Counted from the first letter of the stretch, positions 38,969 to 47,272 are shown. The stretch is 64,000 bases of DNA from Paracoccus tibetensis (GCF_900102505.1 NZ_FMVT01000001.1:372001-436000), one strand, 5' to 3'. Notes: a model not told the origin generated them from the sequence alone. A program made the numbers and translations.

Positions 38969-40741
38969 TCACGTCTGCGGCAGGGCGAAGACGTGGATCG
39001 TGCCGCCTTGCGGAACGTCCCCCTCGTCGCCGAAGGCCGCGTTGATGAAGCCCTGGAAGCGGTCGCCGTCAACGCCCCACCCGGTCGTGACCGAGATGTA
39101 TTGCCGGCCATCCACCTCGTAGCTGACCGGGGGCGCGATGATGCCGCCGTCCAGCGTGACCGACCACAGCTCGTCCCCCGTCTCGGCGTCGAAGGCGCGG
39201 AACATGCTGTCTGTCGTGCCGCCCACGAAGACGAGGCCGCCAGCGGTCGACAGGACCGGCCCCCAGTTGGGCGATTTGAAGTTGACCTGCCATTTCTTCT
39301 CCATCGTCCGCACGTCCCAGGCCTGCAGCGCGCCGATATGGTCGCGCGCGGCCTCGGTCGGCGTCATCTCGAGCCCCGAGCCGAGATAGAGGACGCCCGG
39401 CTCGTATTCGACCTCGGCCGCCTCCATCGCGCCGCAATGGTTCTCGTTCACCGAGATGAAGACCGTGTGCGTCGCCGGGTCATAGGACTCGGCCGGCCAG
39501 TCGCGTCCGCCCCAGGCCGAGGGGCAGAACTCGACCCGCTCGCCCAGCTTGGCGACGGCTTCCTCGTTGTATTCGGGGCGGCCGGTGACGGGATCGAGGC
39601 TCTTGAAGACGTTCTGATAGACGTAGGGCTTGCCCTCGATGAACTTTAGCTCGCCGCCCTCGCGGTCCAGCTTGTAGATCCAGCCGTTGCGGGCGAATCG
39701 CACGGCCAGCTTCTCGGTCTCGCCATTCTCGCCCGGCAGGTCGATCAGCGTCGGCGGCACGACCTCGTCCCAGTCCCAGCTGTCGTTCCAGTGATACTGG
39801 AAGTGGGTCCTGATCTCGCCCGAGGCAGGATCGATGCCGATGGTCGAGGTCGTGTAGAGGTTGTCGCCCGGACGCAGCGCGCCGATCCACGGCGCGGCGT
39901 TGCCGACGCCCCAATAGGCCAGCTTCTCCTCGACATCGTAGTTGCCGGTGATCCAGATCGGGCCGCCGCCGGTCTTCCACGTCTCGCCGGGCCAGCTCTC
40001 GCTGCCGGGCTCGCCCGGTGCGGGGATGGTGTAGGTCTTCCACAGCGACTCGCCCGTCTCGGCGTCGAAGCCCTGCACGAAGCCGCGGATGCCGAACTCG
40101 CCGCCCGAGGTGCCGGCCATCACCACCCCGTCCGCCACCAGCGGGGCGAGGGTCGAATAGTAGCCGTTCTCCCAGTTCTCGAGGGTCTGGTCCCAGACCT
40201 GCTCGCCCGTCTTGGCGTCGAGCGCGATCAGATGCGCGTCCAGCGTGGTGACATAGAGCTTGTCGCCCCACAGCGCGACGCCGCGGTTGGTGGGGTGCAC
40301 CGGGACCAGGCCCTGGGGCAGCTCGCGGTTGAAGCGCCAGTATTCCTCGCCCGTCACCGCATCCAGCGCGATCACCTGCCCGTCATAGACGGTCATGAAC
40401 ATCACGCCGTCATTGATGATGGTCGGTGCCTGATGCGCGCCGCGGGCGGGCAGGGCGCTGAACTCGGCCAGCGTGTTGTAGGGGCCGGTGGCGTGCGAGA
40501 AGACCTCGGTCAGCTGGCCGACATTCTCCTTGGTGATCTGGGTCAGCGGGCTGTGGCCCTGCCCGTCATAGGTGCGGCGCGTCTGCAGCCAGTTGGCGTC
40601 CTCGGGCTGGGCCAGCCGCTCGGGCGTCACTTCGCTGTAATCGGCGATCTCGGCCAGCGCGGGCTGGCCCAGCACCATCGCCGCGACCGAGGCGGATGCC
40701 AGCCATGCGGCAAGGCGTCCGTTCACGTATCCCTTCGACAT
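38969..40741 (-). CDS. PQQ-dependent alcohol dehydrogenase (methanol/ethanol family)
   Basis: Quinoprotein of 590 residues with a signal peptide (cleavage near ALA30) and an eight-bladed propeller built of W-motif repeats (for example VIALDAVTGEEYWRF). Expected metal/PQQ ligands are Glu215 (GGEFGIRG), Asn281 (GVGNAAPW) and catalytic Asp323. Asp325 follows in W-D-W-D, the extra Asp tied to lanthanide use in XoxF and PedH. The vicinal Cys-Cys before NRG is missing: residues 147-153 read PVHPTNR and the loop looks one residue short. It oxidises an alcohol in the periplasm and passes electrons to the cytochrome encoded 42 bases upstream. GGAGG precedes the start. Confidence 0.93.
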   Translation of the reverse strand: MSKGYVNGRLAAWLASASVAAMVLGQPALAEIADYSEVTPERLAQPEDANWLQTRRTYDGQGHSPLTQITKENVGQLTEVFSHATGPYNTLAEFSALPARGAHQAPTIINDGVMFMTVYDGQVIALDAVTGEEYWRFNRELPQGLVPVHPTNRGVALWGDKLYVTTLDAHLIALDAKTGEQVWDQTLENWENGYYSTLAPLVADGVVMAGTSGGEFGIRGFVQGFDAETGESLWKTYTIPAPGEPGSESWPGETWKTGGGPIWITGNYDVEEKLAYWGVGNAAPWIGALRPGDNLYTTSTIGIDPASGEIRTHFQYHWNDSWDWDEVVPPTLIDLPGENGETEKLAVRFARNGWIYKLDREGGELKFIEGKPYVYQNVFKSLDPVTGRPEYNEEAVAKLGERVEFCPSAWGGRDWPAESYDPATHTVFISVNENHCGAMEAAEVEYEPGVLYLGSGLEMTPTEAARDHIGALQAWDVRTMEKKWQVNFKSPNWGPVLSTAGGLVFVGGTTDSMFRAFDAETGDELWSVTLDGGIIAPPVSYEVDGRQYISVTTGWGVDGDRFQGFINAAFGDEGDVPQGGTIHVFALPQT

Positions 40742-40783
40742 TCCTTCCTCCCTGAAGTCCTGATGTTTGGGTGTTGTCGTCCG

Positions 40784-41224
40784 TCAGCGCATGTCCGCCA
40801 CGTCCTGCGGCAGGACGGCGCCGTAGTCGTTGCCCCAGCTGCTGCGCACGAAGCTGGCGATCGCGGCGATGCGGCCGTCATCCAGATGCTCGGCAAAGCC
40901 GGTCATGTAGCCCGGGCCGGTCAGGATCGTGCCGGTCAGGTAATAGGCATCCTCCAGCTTGGCGTTCTCCTTCAGCGGGACGCCGGCCGTGCCCCTGCTG
41001 CCGTGGCATTGCCGACAATTCGCCCGGAAGAGCCCTTCGCCCGCCTCGAGGATCTCGGCCGGGACAGGATCGCCCGTGGCCAGTTCGGCGGGGAACATCG
41101 CCGCGACACCGACATCCGCAGCCGGGGGCTGGGGGGCCGGCGCGTCCTGCGACAGGGCCGTGCCTGCGCCGGACAGCACGGAGAAGGCGCCCGCCAGCAG
41201 CGGCAGCGCTTGGATGATTCGCAC
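40784..41224 (-). CDS. Periplasmic cytochrome c for the PQQ dehydrogenase
   Basis: Product of 146 residues from a GTG at 41224 with GGAGGA upstream. Signal peptide to about residue 25 (ALSQ). One haem site Cys70-Arg-Gln-Cys73-His74 and a likely axial Met107 (GPGYMTGF). It is the probable electron acceptor of the dehydrogenase, like XoxG or ExaB. First gene of the eight-gene PQQ operon; operator B lies 23 bases upstream, overlapping the -10 region. Confidence 0.9.
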   Translation of the reverse strand: MRIIQALPLLAGAFSVLSGAGTALSQDAPAPQPPAADVGVAAMFPAELATGDPVPAEILEAGEGLFRANCRQCHGSRGTAGVPLKENAKLEDAYYLTGTILTGPGYMTGFAEHLDDGRIAAIASFVRSSWGNDYGAVLPQDVADMR

Positions 41225-41246
41225 GGCTTCCTCCCATTCGAATTCT

Positions 41247-41281
41247 GCATTCAGAATGATGAATGCGGTTTGCCGTGTCAA
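41247..41281 (-). promoter_or_regulatory. PQQ operon promoter with GntR-type operator B
   Basis: TTGACA (41281-41276) and CATTCT (41258-41253) are 17 bases apart on the minus strand. Operator B, GC-ATTC-A-GAAT-GAT-GAATGC on the plus strand, covers 41247-41266 and so overlaps the -10 box. It is the same 20-base layout as sites A, C and D. Confidence 0.75.
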
Positions 41282-41302
41282 TCGCGCTGGTTCCCGGAAT
41301 GC

Positions 41303-41325
41303 AAAAAGCCGCCCCTGCGGGCGGC
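41303..41325 (-). terminator. Rho-independent terminator of gntR
   Basis: A 7-bp G+C stem (41308-41314 with 41319-41325) with a four-base loop, followed on the minus strand by TTTTT. It lies 26 bases past the gntR stop and separates it from the PQQ operon. Confidence 0.88.
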
Positions 41326-41351
41326 CCTCTTCGGCGGCTAGACGCTGAGCC

Positions 41352-42032
41352 CTACAGTTGCCGGGCTTCCATCGCCGCCAGCAACGCGCCCTGCGCGCCG
41401 AGGACGTGATCGGCCACGGCCCGCGCTGCGGCATCGGCATCCCCGGAGAGCAGCACGTCCAGGATCTCGCGATGCTGGCGCCAGACCAGCTCGCCCCTCT
41501 CGGCATGCAGGACCACCGCGATCATCACGCGGCGCAGGTAGTTCCAATGCGCCTCGGCGGTGGATGCGATGAACGGGTTGCCCGAGCTGTCATAAAGAAA
41601 CGAGTGGAACTTCACGTCATGCGCCACTGCCAGGACGGCGCTTCCCTGGTTGCGGGCGGCCTCGCCCTCCTTCAGGATCGGCTCGGCCCGGCGGCGCAGC
41701 TCCTCGGCGAAGTCAGGCGCACGGGACAGTCGCTCGCAGATCAGCCGCGCGGCCAGCTGGTCCAGCACGATGCGGATCTGGTAGTGATGGATCACCGCCC
41801 CCGCGTCCAGCGGCGCGACATAGAGGCCGCGCGCGCCCAGCTCGACCACCAGCCCGTCGTTCTTCAGAAGCAGCATCGCCTGCTGGACCGGCTGGCGCGA
41901 GACGCCGAGGGTCGAGGCCAGTTCTTCCTGGACCAGATGCGTGCCGGCGGCCAGTTCTCCGGTGCAGATGCTGTCGCGGATCATGTCATAGACCTGCTCG
42001 GTCCGGCTCTGGGCGGCGGCAATCGGGCGCAT
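41352..42032 (-). CDS. GntR-family (FCD) transcriptional regulator
   Basis: Product of 226 residues. Winged-helix domain at about 10-75 (HLVQEELASTLGVSRQPVQQAMLLL), then an all-helical FCD domain with metal-binding histidines (HDVKFHSFLY; HREILDVL; DHVLGA). FCD regulators bind organic acids and are usually repressors relieved by ligand. It is encoded between aldA and the PQQ operon. Site D upstream of its own start suggests autoregulation. Likely effector: the acid or acyl-CoA product of the pathway. AGAGG precedes the start at 42032. Confidence 0.93.
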   Translation of the reverse strand: MRPIAAAQSRTEQVYDMIRDSICTGELAAGTHLVQEELASTLGVSRQPVQQAMLLLKNDGLVVELGARGLYVAPLDAGAVIHHYQIRIVLDQLAARLICERLSRAPDFAEELRRRAEPILKEGEAARNQGSAVLAVAHDVKFHSFLYDSSGNPFIASTAEAHWNYLRRVMIAVVLHAERGELVWRQHREILDVLLSGDADAAARAVADHVLGAQGALLAAMEARQL

Positions 42033-42082
42033 GGAAACCTCTCTTCGGCAAAACGGCCGGCCGCTGGTGCGGCCGACCTTGA

Positions 42083-42102
42083 GGATACGACATTCCGAAC
42101 GC
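42083..42102. promoter_or_regulatory. GntR-type operator D (gntR)
   Basis: GGATAC-GAC-ATTC-C-GAAC-GC on the plus strand, 51 bases upstream of gntR and just past the aldA stop. It has the same layout as sites A-C in the opposite orientation. Confidence 0.65.
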
Positions 42103-42117
42103 GGATGCGCCTGCAAA

Positions 42118-43551
42118 TCAGGTCTGGATATAGGCGATGTGCGTCTCGGTATATTCCAGCAGCCCGTGCTTGCCGTCCGCCCCGCCGATCCCCGACTTGC
42201 CGCGGCCGGCATGGAAGCACTGCATCGCCTCGAAGTTCTCGCGGTTCACGTAGGTCTCGCCGAACTTCAGCTCGTGGCAGGCGCGCAGCGCGTCGTTCAG
42301 CTTGGTCGTGTAGATCGAGGAGGTGAGGCCATAGGTCGTGTCGTTCGCCCGCTCGATCGCCTCGTCGAGGCCCGACACTTCGATCAGCGGCAGGACGGGA
42401 CCGAAGGTCTCGTTGCGGATGATCTGCATGTCCTGGCGGCAGTTGACCAGCACGGTCGGCTCGTAGTGATTGCCTTGGCCCAGGTCGGCCGCCTTGCCGC
42501 CCAACGCGACCTCGGCGCCTTCCGAGACGGCCGACTTCACCAGCGTGTCGATCTTGTCGAGGCCCGCGCGGTTGATGATCGGGCCCATGTCCAGCTCGTC
42601 CCCGGCCAGCGGATCGCCGTAGCGCACCGCCTTCATCGCCGCGACCAGCTTCTGGGTGAACTCGGCCGACACGCTGCGATCCACGTAGACCCGCTCGGCG
42701 GCGTTGCAGACCTGGCCGGTGTTCAGCGTGCGCGACTGCGTGATGGCGCGCGCCGCGAGGTCGAGATCGGCATCCGCCGTCACGATGGCCGGCGCCTTGC
42801 CGCCCAGTTCGAGGTTCATCTTGGTGATGTTCTTGGCCCCGTCCGCCATGATGCGCGAGCCGGTCTCGACGCTGCCGGTGAAGCTGACCATCCGCACGTC
42901 TTGATGGGTCACAAGCGCCTTGCCGGTCGTGGCGCCGCGGCCATAGACGATGTTGAAGACGCCCTCGGGCAGCTCGGTCTCGGTCACGAGGCGGGCGAAG
43001 AGCGCGGCGTTGTTCGGGGTCTCCTCGCTCGGCTTGATGACGATGGCGTTGCCGGTGATCAGGGCAGGGGCCATCTTCCGGGCGATCAGGAAGAAGGGGA
43101 AGTTCCAGGGCAGGATGCCCGCGACGACGCCGACCGGCTGGCGGAATAGGAAGATGCTCTCGCCCGCGCGGTCCGAGGGCAGGATCTCGCCCTCGATGCG
43201 CCGCGCCCATTCCGCCATGTAGTCGATGTAGTTGGCGGTGAAATGCGCCTCGACCGTCGCCAGCGGCAGGATCTTGCCCTGCTCCTCCGAGATGACGCGC
43301 GCGATCTCGTCGGCATTGGAGCGGATCTTGGCCGAGATCTGGCGCAGGAAGCCCGCGCGCTCGATCGGGGGCAGCTTCTCCCACGCGGTCTGCGCCTTCT
43401 TCGCCGTCGCGACCGCCTCGGCCACCCCGTCCGCGCCGGTATCCGGGATCTCGGAAATCTTGCTGTCCCGCGCCGGGTTCAGCACGTCGATGCGGTCGCC
43501 GCCTGCAACCGGCACGAAGCGCCCGCCGACAAAATTCTCGTGCAACGTCAT
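42118..43551 (-). CDS. aldA: AldA-type lactaldehyde/glycolaldehyde dehydrogenase
   Basis: NAD-dependent aldehyde dehydrogenase of 477 residues, almost the length of E. coli AldA (479), and very like it along its whole length: FTANYIDYMAEWARR, GILPWNFPFFLIARKMAPAL, LKFGETYVNRENFEAMQ. Catalytic Cys282 (NTGQVCN) and Glu248 (LELGGKAP) are present. It oxidises small hydroxy-aldehydes to acids in the cytoplasm, so it is the natural next step after a periplasmic alcohol or diol oxidation. GGAGGAA precedes the start. Operator C lies 67 bases upstream. Confidence 0.94.
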   Translation of the reverse strand: MTLHENFVGGRFVPVAGGDRIDVLNPARDSKISEIPDTGADGVAEAVATAKKAQTAWEKLPPIERAGFLRQISAKIRSNADEIARVISEEQGKILPLATVEAHFTANYIDYMAEWARRIEGEILPSDRAGESIFLFRQPVGVVAGILPWNFPFFLIARKMAPALITGNAIVIKPSEETPNNAALFARLVTETELPEGVFNIVYGRGATTGKALVTHQDVRMVSFTGSVETGSRIMADGAKNITKMNLELGGKAPAIVTADADLDLAARAITQSRTLNTGQVCNAAERVYVDRSVSAEFTQKLVAAMKAVRYGDPLAGDELDMGPIINRAGLDKIDTLVKSAVSEGAEVALGGKAADLGQGNHYEPTVLVNCRQDMQIIRNETFGPVLPLIEVSGLDEAIERANDTTYGLTSSIYTTKLNDALRACHELKFGETYVNRENFEAMQCFHAGRGKSGIGGADGKHGLLEYTETHIAYIQT

Positions 43552-43617
43552 ATCTCGTTCCTCCCTGGTGATCGGGAGCCAGACCCGATTCGACAGGAAC
43601 GTTAACACATGAATTGA

Positions 43618-43637
43618 GAATTCGGAATTCAGTATCC
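43618..43637. promoter_or_regulatory. GntR-type operator C (aldA)
   Basis: GA-ATTC-G-GAAT-TCA-GTATCC on the plus strand, the same layout as sites A and B and the reverse complement of D's layout. Confidence 0.7.
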
Positions 43638-43805
43638 GCGGCCAAGGGAGTGCACGTGATGTTGGCGCTCGATCATCGAGATGATGAACCCAAAGGTTGT
43701 GGATGTCTGACAGCCCACCGTCTCGCAGGTGGCAAAGTCGGGCCTGCGTGATCGACATGAAGTGTCGGGTCTGGTGCCAACGCTACAAGTGCTGAGAAGG
43801 AAAAG
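43638..43805. other. Gene-free stretch between aldA operator and tRNA-Glu
   Basis: About 170 bases with no supported gene, no repeat and no terminator. Its G+C is visibly lower than the surrounding coding DNA. Short open frames here have no recognisable product. Confidence 0.5.
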
Positions 43806-43880
43806 TGGCAGCCCGTAGGGGAATCGAACCCCTCTTTCCAGGTTGAAAACCTGGCGTCCTAACCGATAGACGAACGGGCC
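43806..43880 (-). tRNA. tRNA-Glu (anticodon TTC), CCA encoded
   Basis: The cloverleaf can be read by eye on the minus strand. The acceptor stem GGCCCGT pairs with ACGGGCT (one G-U pair), followed by G73 and encoded CCA. The anticodon stem CCAGG/CCTGG has loop TTTTCAA (anticodon at 43847-43845). The T arm contains GGTTCGATTCC. Confidence 0.97.
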
Positions 43881-44088
43881 ACTCTGTCCGCTCTGCCGGT
43901 CTTGCCGGCGGCGTGAGGCGGTGTTTAGGCAAAGCGTTCGGAGCGTGCAAGCGGAAAAAACCGGCCGCTCGCGAAAAATCCGCAGCCCCTGTTCCAGGCC
44001 GCCGCGAAGGGGTGCGCCGGCTTGCGGCAGCGCTGCCCAGAGGGTAGACCCGCGGCCGTCAAGAAGCCGCCGCGAAGGGGATGAACCC

Positions 44089-44376
44089 ATGTCGATCACC
44101 AAGGACGAGGCCCGCAAGGTCGCCCATCTGGCGCGGGTTGCGGTCGATGAGGCTGACCTCCCGGCGCTGGCCCGCGACCTGAGCGGCATCCTCGATTTCA
44201 TGGAACAGCTGAACGAGGTCGATGTCGAGGGCGTCGAGCCGATGACCGGGGTCACGCCCATGCGCCTCAAGCGGCGCGAGGATGTCGTGACCACGGGCGG
44301 CATGCCCGAGAAGATCCTGTCCAACGCCCCCGACGCGCGCGAGGGCTTCTTTGCCGTGCCGAAGGTGGTGGAATGA
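44089..44376 (+). CDS. gatC: Asp-tRNA(Asn)/Glu-tRNA(Gln) amidotransferase subunit C
   Basis: Product of 95 residues, full length, with the GatC pattern [21 protein letters not shown] and [12 protein letters not shown]. GatC wraps around GatA and steadies the GatCAB complex, which makes Gln-tRNA and Asn-tRNA by amidation. AAGGGG precedes the ATG at 44089. Its stop overlaps the gatA start by four bases. gatB is not in the window. The gene follows a divergent tRNA-Glu, a substrate family of the complex. Confidence 0.95.
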   Translation: MSITKDEARKVAHLARVAVDEADLPALARDLSGILDFMEQLNEVDVEGVEPMTGVTPMRLKRREDVVTTGGMPEKILSNAPDAREGFFAVPKVVE

Positions 44377-45857
44377 CCGAACTGAACACGCTGACCATCG
44401 CCGCCGCGCGCGAGGCGCTGGCCAAGGGCGAGGTGACCGCAGCCGAGCTGACCGAGGCCTGCCTTTCGGCCATCGACGCCTCGGGCGCGCTGAACGCCTT
44501 TGTGCACAACACGCCCGAGATGGCGCGCGAGATGGCGGTGGCCGCCGACGAGCGCATCCGCCAGGGCCGCGCCGCGCCGATGACGGGCATCCCGCTCGGC
44601 ATCAAGGACGTCTTCTGCGTGCGCGGCGTGCCGAGCCAGGCCGCCAGCCGCATCCTGTCGGGCTTCAAGCCGGAATACGAATCGACCGTCACCCAGAACC
44701 TGTGGAACGCGGGCGCGGTGATGCTGGGCAAGCTGAACCAGGACGAGTTCGCGATGGGCTCGGCCAACGAGACCAGCTGCTACGGTCCCGCGGTGAACCC
44801 GTGGAAGGCGGCCAATGGCGCGCCCCTGACACCGGGCGGCAGCTCGGGCGGCTCGGCCGCGGCGGTGGCGGCGGACCTTTGCCTCGCGGCGACGGGAACC
44901 GATACCGGCGGCTCGATCCGCCAGCCGGCGGCCTTCACCGGAACGGTCGGGCTGAAGCCCACCTATGGCCGCGTGAGCCGGTGGGGCGTGATCGCCTATG
45001 CCTCCAGCCTCGACCAGGCCGGGCCGATGACCAAGACCGTGCGCGACGCGGCGATCATGCTGGGCGCGATGGCCTCAAGCGATCCGGCCGACAGCACCTG
45101 CGCCGACCTGCCCGTGCCCGATTTCGAGGCCGCGCTGACCGGCGACATCCGCGGCAAGCGCATCGGCATCCCGCGCGAATACCGCGTCGACGGCATGCCG
45201 GACGAGATCGACGCGCTCTGGCACAAGGGCGCCGAGATGCTGCGCGATGCCGGCGCCGAGATCGTCGACATCTCGCTGCCGCACACGAAATACGCGCTGC
45301 CGGCCTATTACGTCATCGCGCCTGCCGAGGCGTCCTCGAACCTCGCCCGCTATGACGGGGTGCGCTTCGGCCACCGCGCCAAGCTGGCCCAGGGCGACGG
45401 CATTACCGAGATGTACGAGAAGACCCGCGCCGAGGGCTTCGGCCCTGAGGTGCAGCGCCGCATCATGATCGGCGCCTATGTCCTCTCGGCCGGGTTCTAC
45501 GACGCCTATTACAACCGCGCCCGCAAGGTCCGCGCGCTGATCAAGCGCGACTTCGACACCGCCTTCGCCGAAGGGATTGATTCGATCCTGGCGCCGGCGA
45601 CGCCGTCCGCGGCCTTTCCGCTCGGCTCGACGGCGCAGGACGATCCCGTGGCGATGTATCTCAACGACGTCTTCACGGTGACGCTGAACCTCGCCGGCCT
45701 GCCGGGCATCGCGGTCCCCGTGGGCCAGGACAAGGCGGGCCTGCCGCTCGGCCTCCAGCTCATCGGCCGGCCCTTCGAGGAGGGCGATCTGCTGAACCAG
45801 GCGCATGCGCTGGAACGGGCGGCGGGCTTTGTGGCCAAGCCCGAACGCTGGTGGTAG
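44373..45857 (+). CDS. gatA: Asp-tRNA(Asn)/Glu-tRNA(Gln) amidotransferase subunit A
   Basis: Amidase-signature protein of 494 residues that releases ammonia from glutamine for the GatCAB complex. The Ser-cisSer-Lys triad can be read as Lys78 (GIKD), Ser157 (GGSSGGSA) and Ser181 ([11 protein letters not shown]). Full length by comparison with the family. It overlaps gatC (ATGA). Confidence 0.97.
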   Translation: MTELNTLTIAAAREALAKGEVTAAELTEACLSAIDASGALNAFVHNTPEMAREMAVAADERIRQGRAAPMTGIPLGIKDVFCVRGVPSQAASRILSGFKPEYESTVTQNLWNAGAVMLGKLNQDEFAMGSANETSCYGPAVNPWKAANGAPLTPGGSSGGSAAAVAADLCLAATGTDTGGSIRQPAAFTGTVGLKPTYGRVSRWGVIAYASSLDQAGPMTKTVRDAAIMLGAMASSDPADSTCADLPVPDFEAALTGDIRGKRIGIPREYRVDGMPDEIDALWHKGAEMLRDAGAEIVDISLPHTKYALPAYYVIAPAEASSNLARYDGVRFGHRAKLAQGDGITEMYEKTRAEGFGPEVQRRIMIGAYVLSAGFYDAYYNRARKVRALIKRDFDTAFAEGIDSILAPATPSAAFPLGSTAQDDPVAMYLNDVFTVTLNLAGLPGIAVPVGQDKAGLPLGLQLIGRPFEEGDLLNQAHALERAAGFVAKPERWW

Positions 45858-45889
45858 GGTTCCCCCAGCAGCTCACGAACGGAGGCGCG

Positions 45890-46144
45890 ATGCGCGGCTG
45901 GTTGGTCTTGACGGTGCTGGCGCTGGCCGGCTGCAACGAACAGGCGGGCTGGAACCCGAACTATCTGGCCACCTCCAGCCCCTACGGCCAGTATCGCGAG
46001 GCGCGCGAGGCAGGGCTGACGGGGCAGGGCGAGGCGCCGGGCATCATCCCGATCGCGCGGCCCTTCTACGCGCCGGTCCCGGTGAGCGAGAACGGCCGCA
46101 CGGTGCTGGTGCCGCGCCCGGTGGCGGTGGTGGCGCGCCCCTGA
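45890..46144 (+). CDS. Small lipoprotein
   Basis: Product of 84 residues with a lipoprotein signal: hydrophobic helix then LALAGC, Cys15 being the lipidated residue. The mature part is short, Pro/Tyr-containing (SPYGQYREAREAGL; ARPFYAPVPVSE), with no known domain. GGAGG precedes the ATG at 45890. It lies between gatA and the amidase gene, five bases before the latter, so it may be cotranscribed with it. Probably an envelope protein; function unknown. Confidence 0.75.
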   Translation: MRGWLVLTVLALAGCNEQAGWNPNYLATSSPYGQYREAREAGLTGQGEAPGIIPIARPFYAPVPVSENGRTVLVPRPVAVVARP

Positions 46145-46148
46145 GGCC

Positions 46149-46838
46149 ATGCGCAGCCCGAACCACGGCGACCGGCGCGGGCAGCGGCCCGAGCTGATCG
46201 TCCTGCACTACACCGGCATGGCCGACGCCGTTTCGGCCCGGGCCCGGCTTTGCGATCCGACCGCCGAGGTTAGCGCGCACTGGCTGATCGACGAGCGGGG
46301 CGAGGTGATCCCGCTGGTCGATGAGACCCGCCGCGCCTGGCACGCGGGTGCCGGCAGCTGGCAAGGGCGCGACGACGTGAACTCGCGCAGCATCGGCATC
46401 GAGATCGCCAATCCCGGCGACCGCCCCTTCACCGCCGCGCAGATGCGCGCGCTCGAGACGCTCCTGACGCAGGTCATGGCCCGCTGGCGGCTCGACCCCG
46501 AGGCGGTCATCGCTCATTCCGACATGGCGCCGGGCCGCAAGATCGACCCTGGCCCCCGCTTCGATTGGGAATGGCTCGCCCGCCAAGGCCTCGCCAGCTT
46601 CTCGCGCCCCCGCCCGAACGATCCCGCCCCTCCGCTCGGCCCCAGCCTCGACGCCCTCGGCTATCCGCCCGCGGACCCCGCCACCCGCCTGGCCGCCTTC
46701 CGCCTCCGCCACCGCCCTTGGGCGACGGGCCCCGAGAGCCGCGCGGATCGCCAGACCGCCGCCCGTCTTCTTCTTCACGAAAATATCCCGGGGGACGCCC
46801 CGCAGGGGCGGGGGGCAGCGCCCCCATTCGACGGTTGA
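46149..46838 (+). CDS. AmpD-like N-acetylmuramoyl-L-alanine amidase
   Basis: Amidase_2 domain protein of 229 residues. Zinc ligands are likely His20 (VLHYT), His123 and Asp133 (AHSDMAPGRKIDPG). A C-terminal region of about 90 residues resembles a peptidoglycan-binding helix bundle. It has no signal peptide, so it probably recycles anhydro-muropeptides in the cytoplasm like AmpD. The last 20 or so codons lie in a GC-rich hairpin repeat (46778-46825), so the tail after about residue 209 is repeat-encoded. Confidence 0.9.
   Translation: MRSPNHGDRRGQRPELIVLHYTGMADAVSARARLCDPTAEVSAHWLIDERGEVIPLVDETRRAWHAGAGSWQGRDDVNSRSIGIEIANPGDRPFTAAQMRALETLLTQVMARWRLDPEAVIAHSDMAPGRKIDPGPRFDWEWLARQGLASFSRPRPNDPAPPLGPSLDALGYPPADPATRLAAFRLRHRPWATGPESRADRQTAARLLLHENIPGDAPQGRGAAPPFDG
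46778..46825. repeat. GC-rich hairpin repeat, copy 2, inside the amidase 3' end
   Basis: GAAAATATCCCGGGGG followed by G- and C-runs able to fold into two stems. It matches the layout of 10401-10440 and, inverted, 59131-59186. Here it is translated in the frame of the amidase gene. Confidence 0.65.
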
Positions 46839-46863
46839 CGCAGGCGCGCCCGCCGGCCATATC
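46835..46863 (+). promoter_or_regulatory. Promoter of rnpB
   Basis: TTGACG (46835-46840) and CATATC (46858-46863) are 17 bases apart, seven bases before the RNA's 5' end. The -35 box overlaps the amidase stop codon. Confidence 0.6.
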
Positions 46864-46870
46864 ACCCCTC

Positions 46871-47245
46871 GCGCGGAGGGCCGGATGGCCGCGGCGGGGC
46901 GACCCGTCGAGGAAAGTCCGGACTCCATGAGGCAACGGTGCCGGGTAACGCCCGGCGGGGGCGACCCCAGGGAAAGCGCCACAGAGAACAGACCGCCTGC
47001 CTTCGGGCCGGCAAGGGTGAAACGGTGGGGTAAGAGCCCACCGGGGGGCTGGCAACAGCGCCCGCATGGCAAGCCCCACCGGGAGCAATGCCGAATAGGG
47101 ATCGCGCGCGGGTTCGCCCGCAGGGCCGCCTTGCCCCAGCAGATCCGGGTAGGCAGCTAGATCCGGCGGGCAACCGCCGGGCCAGAGGAATGGCCATCCA
47201 TCCGCGACAGCGGGGGACAGAATCCGGCTTACAGGCCCTCCGCGC
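46871..47245 (+). ncRNA. rnpB: RNase P RNA (bacterial type A)
   Basis: Catalytic RNA that removes tRNA 5' leaders. The ends form a perfect 12-bp P1 helix (46871-46882 with 47234-47245). The conserved cores GAGGAAAGTCCGGACTCC near the 5' end and ACAGAATCCGGCTTACAGG near the 3' end are present. The length of about 375 bases is normal for alphaproteobacteria. An antisense or sense open frame across it is not a gene. Confidence 0.97.
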
Positions 47246-47272
47246 AACGCACGCCTCTTCCCCGATTCCCGG

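Noticed and set aside
43638..43805. Possible insertion-sequence remnant in the lower-GC gap before tRNA-Glu
   Set aside because: No inverted ends, target duplication or transposase-like peptide could be recognised.
43629..44507. A 292-residue minus-strand open frame across tRNA-Glu and gatC
   Set aside because: It reads through a tRNA gene and antisense to gatC, with no recognisable domain.
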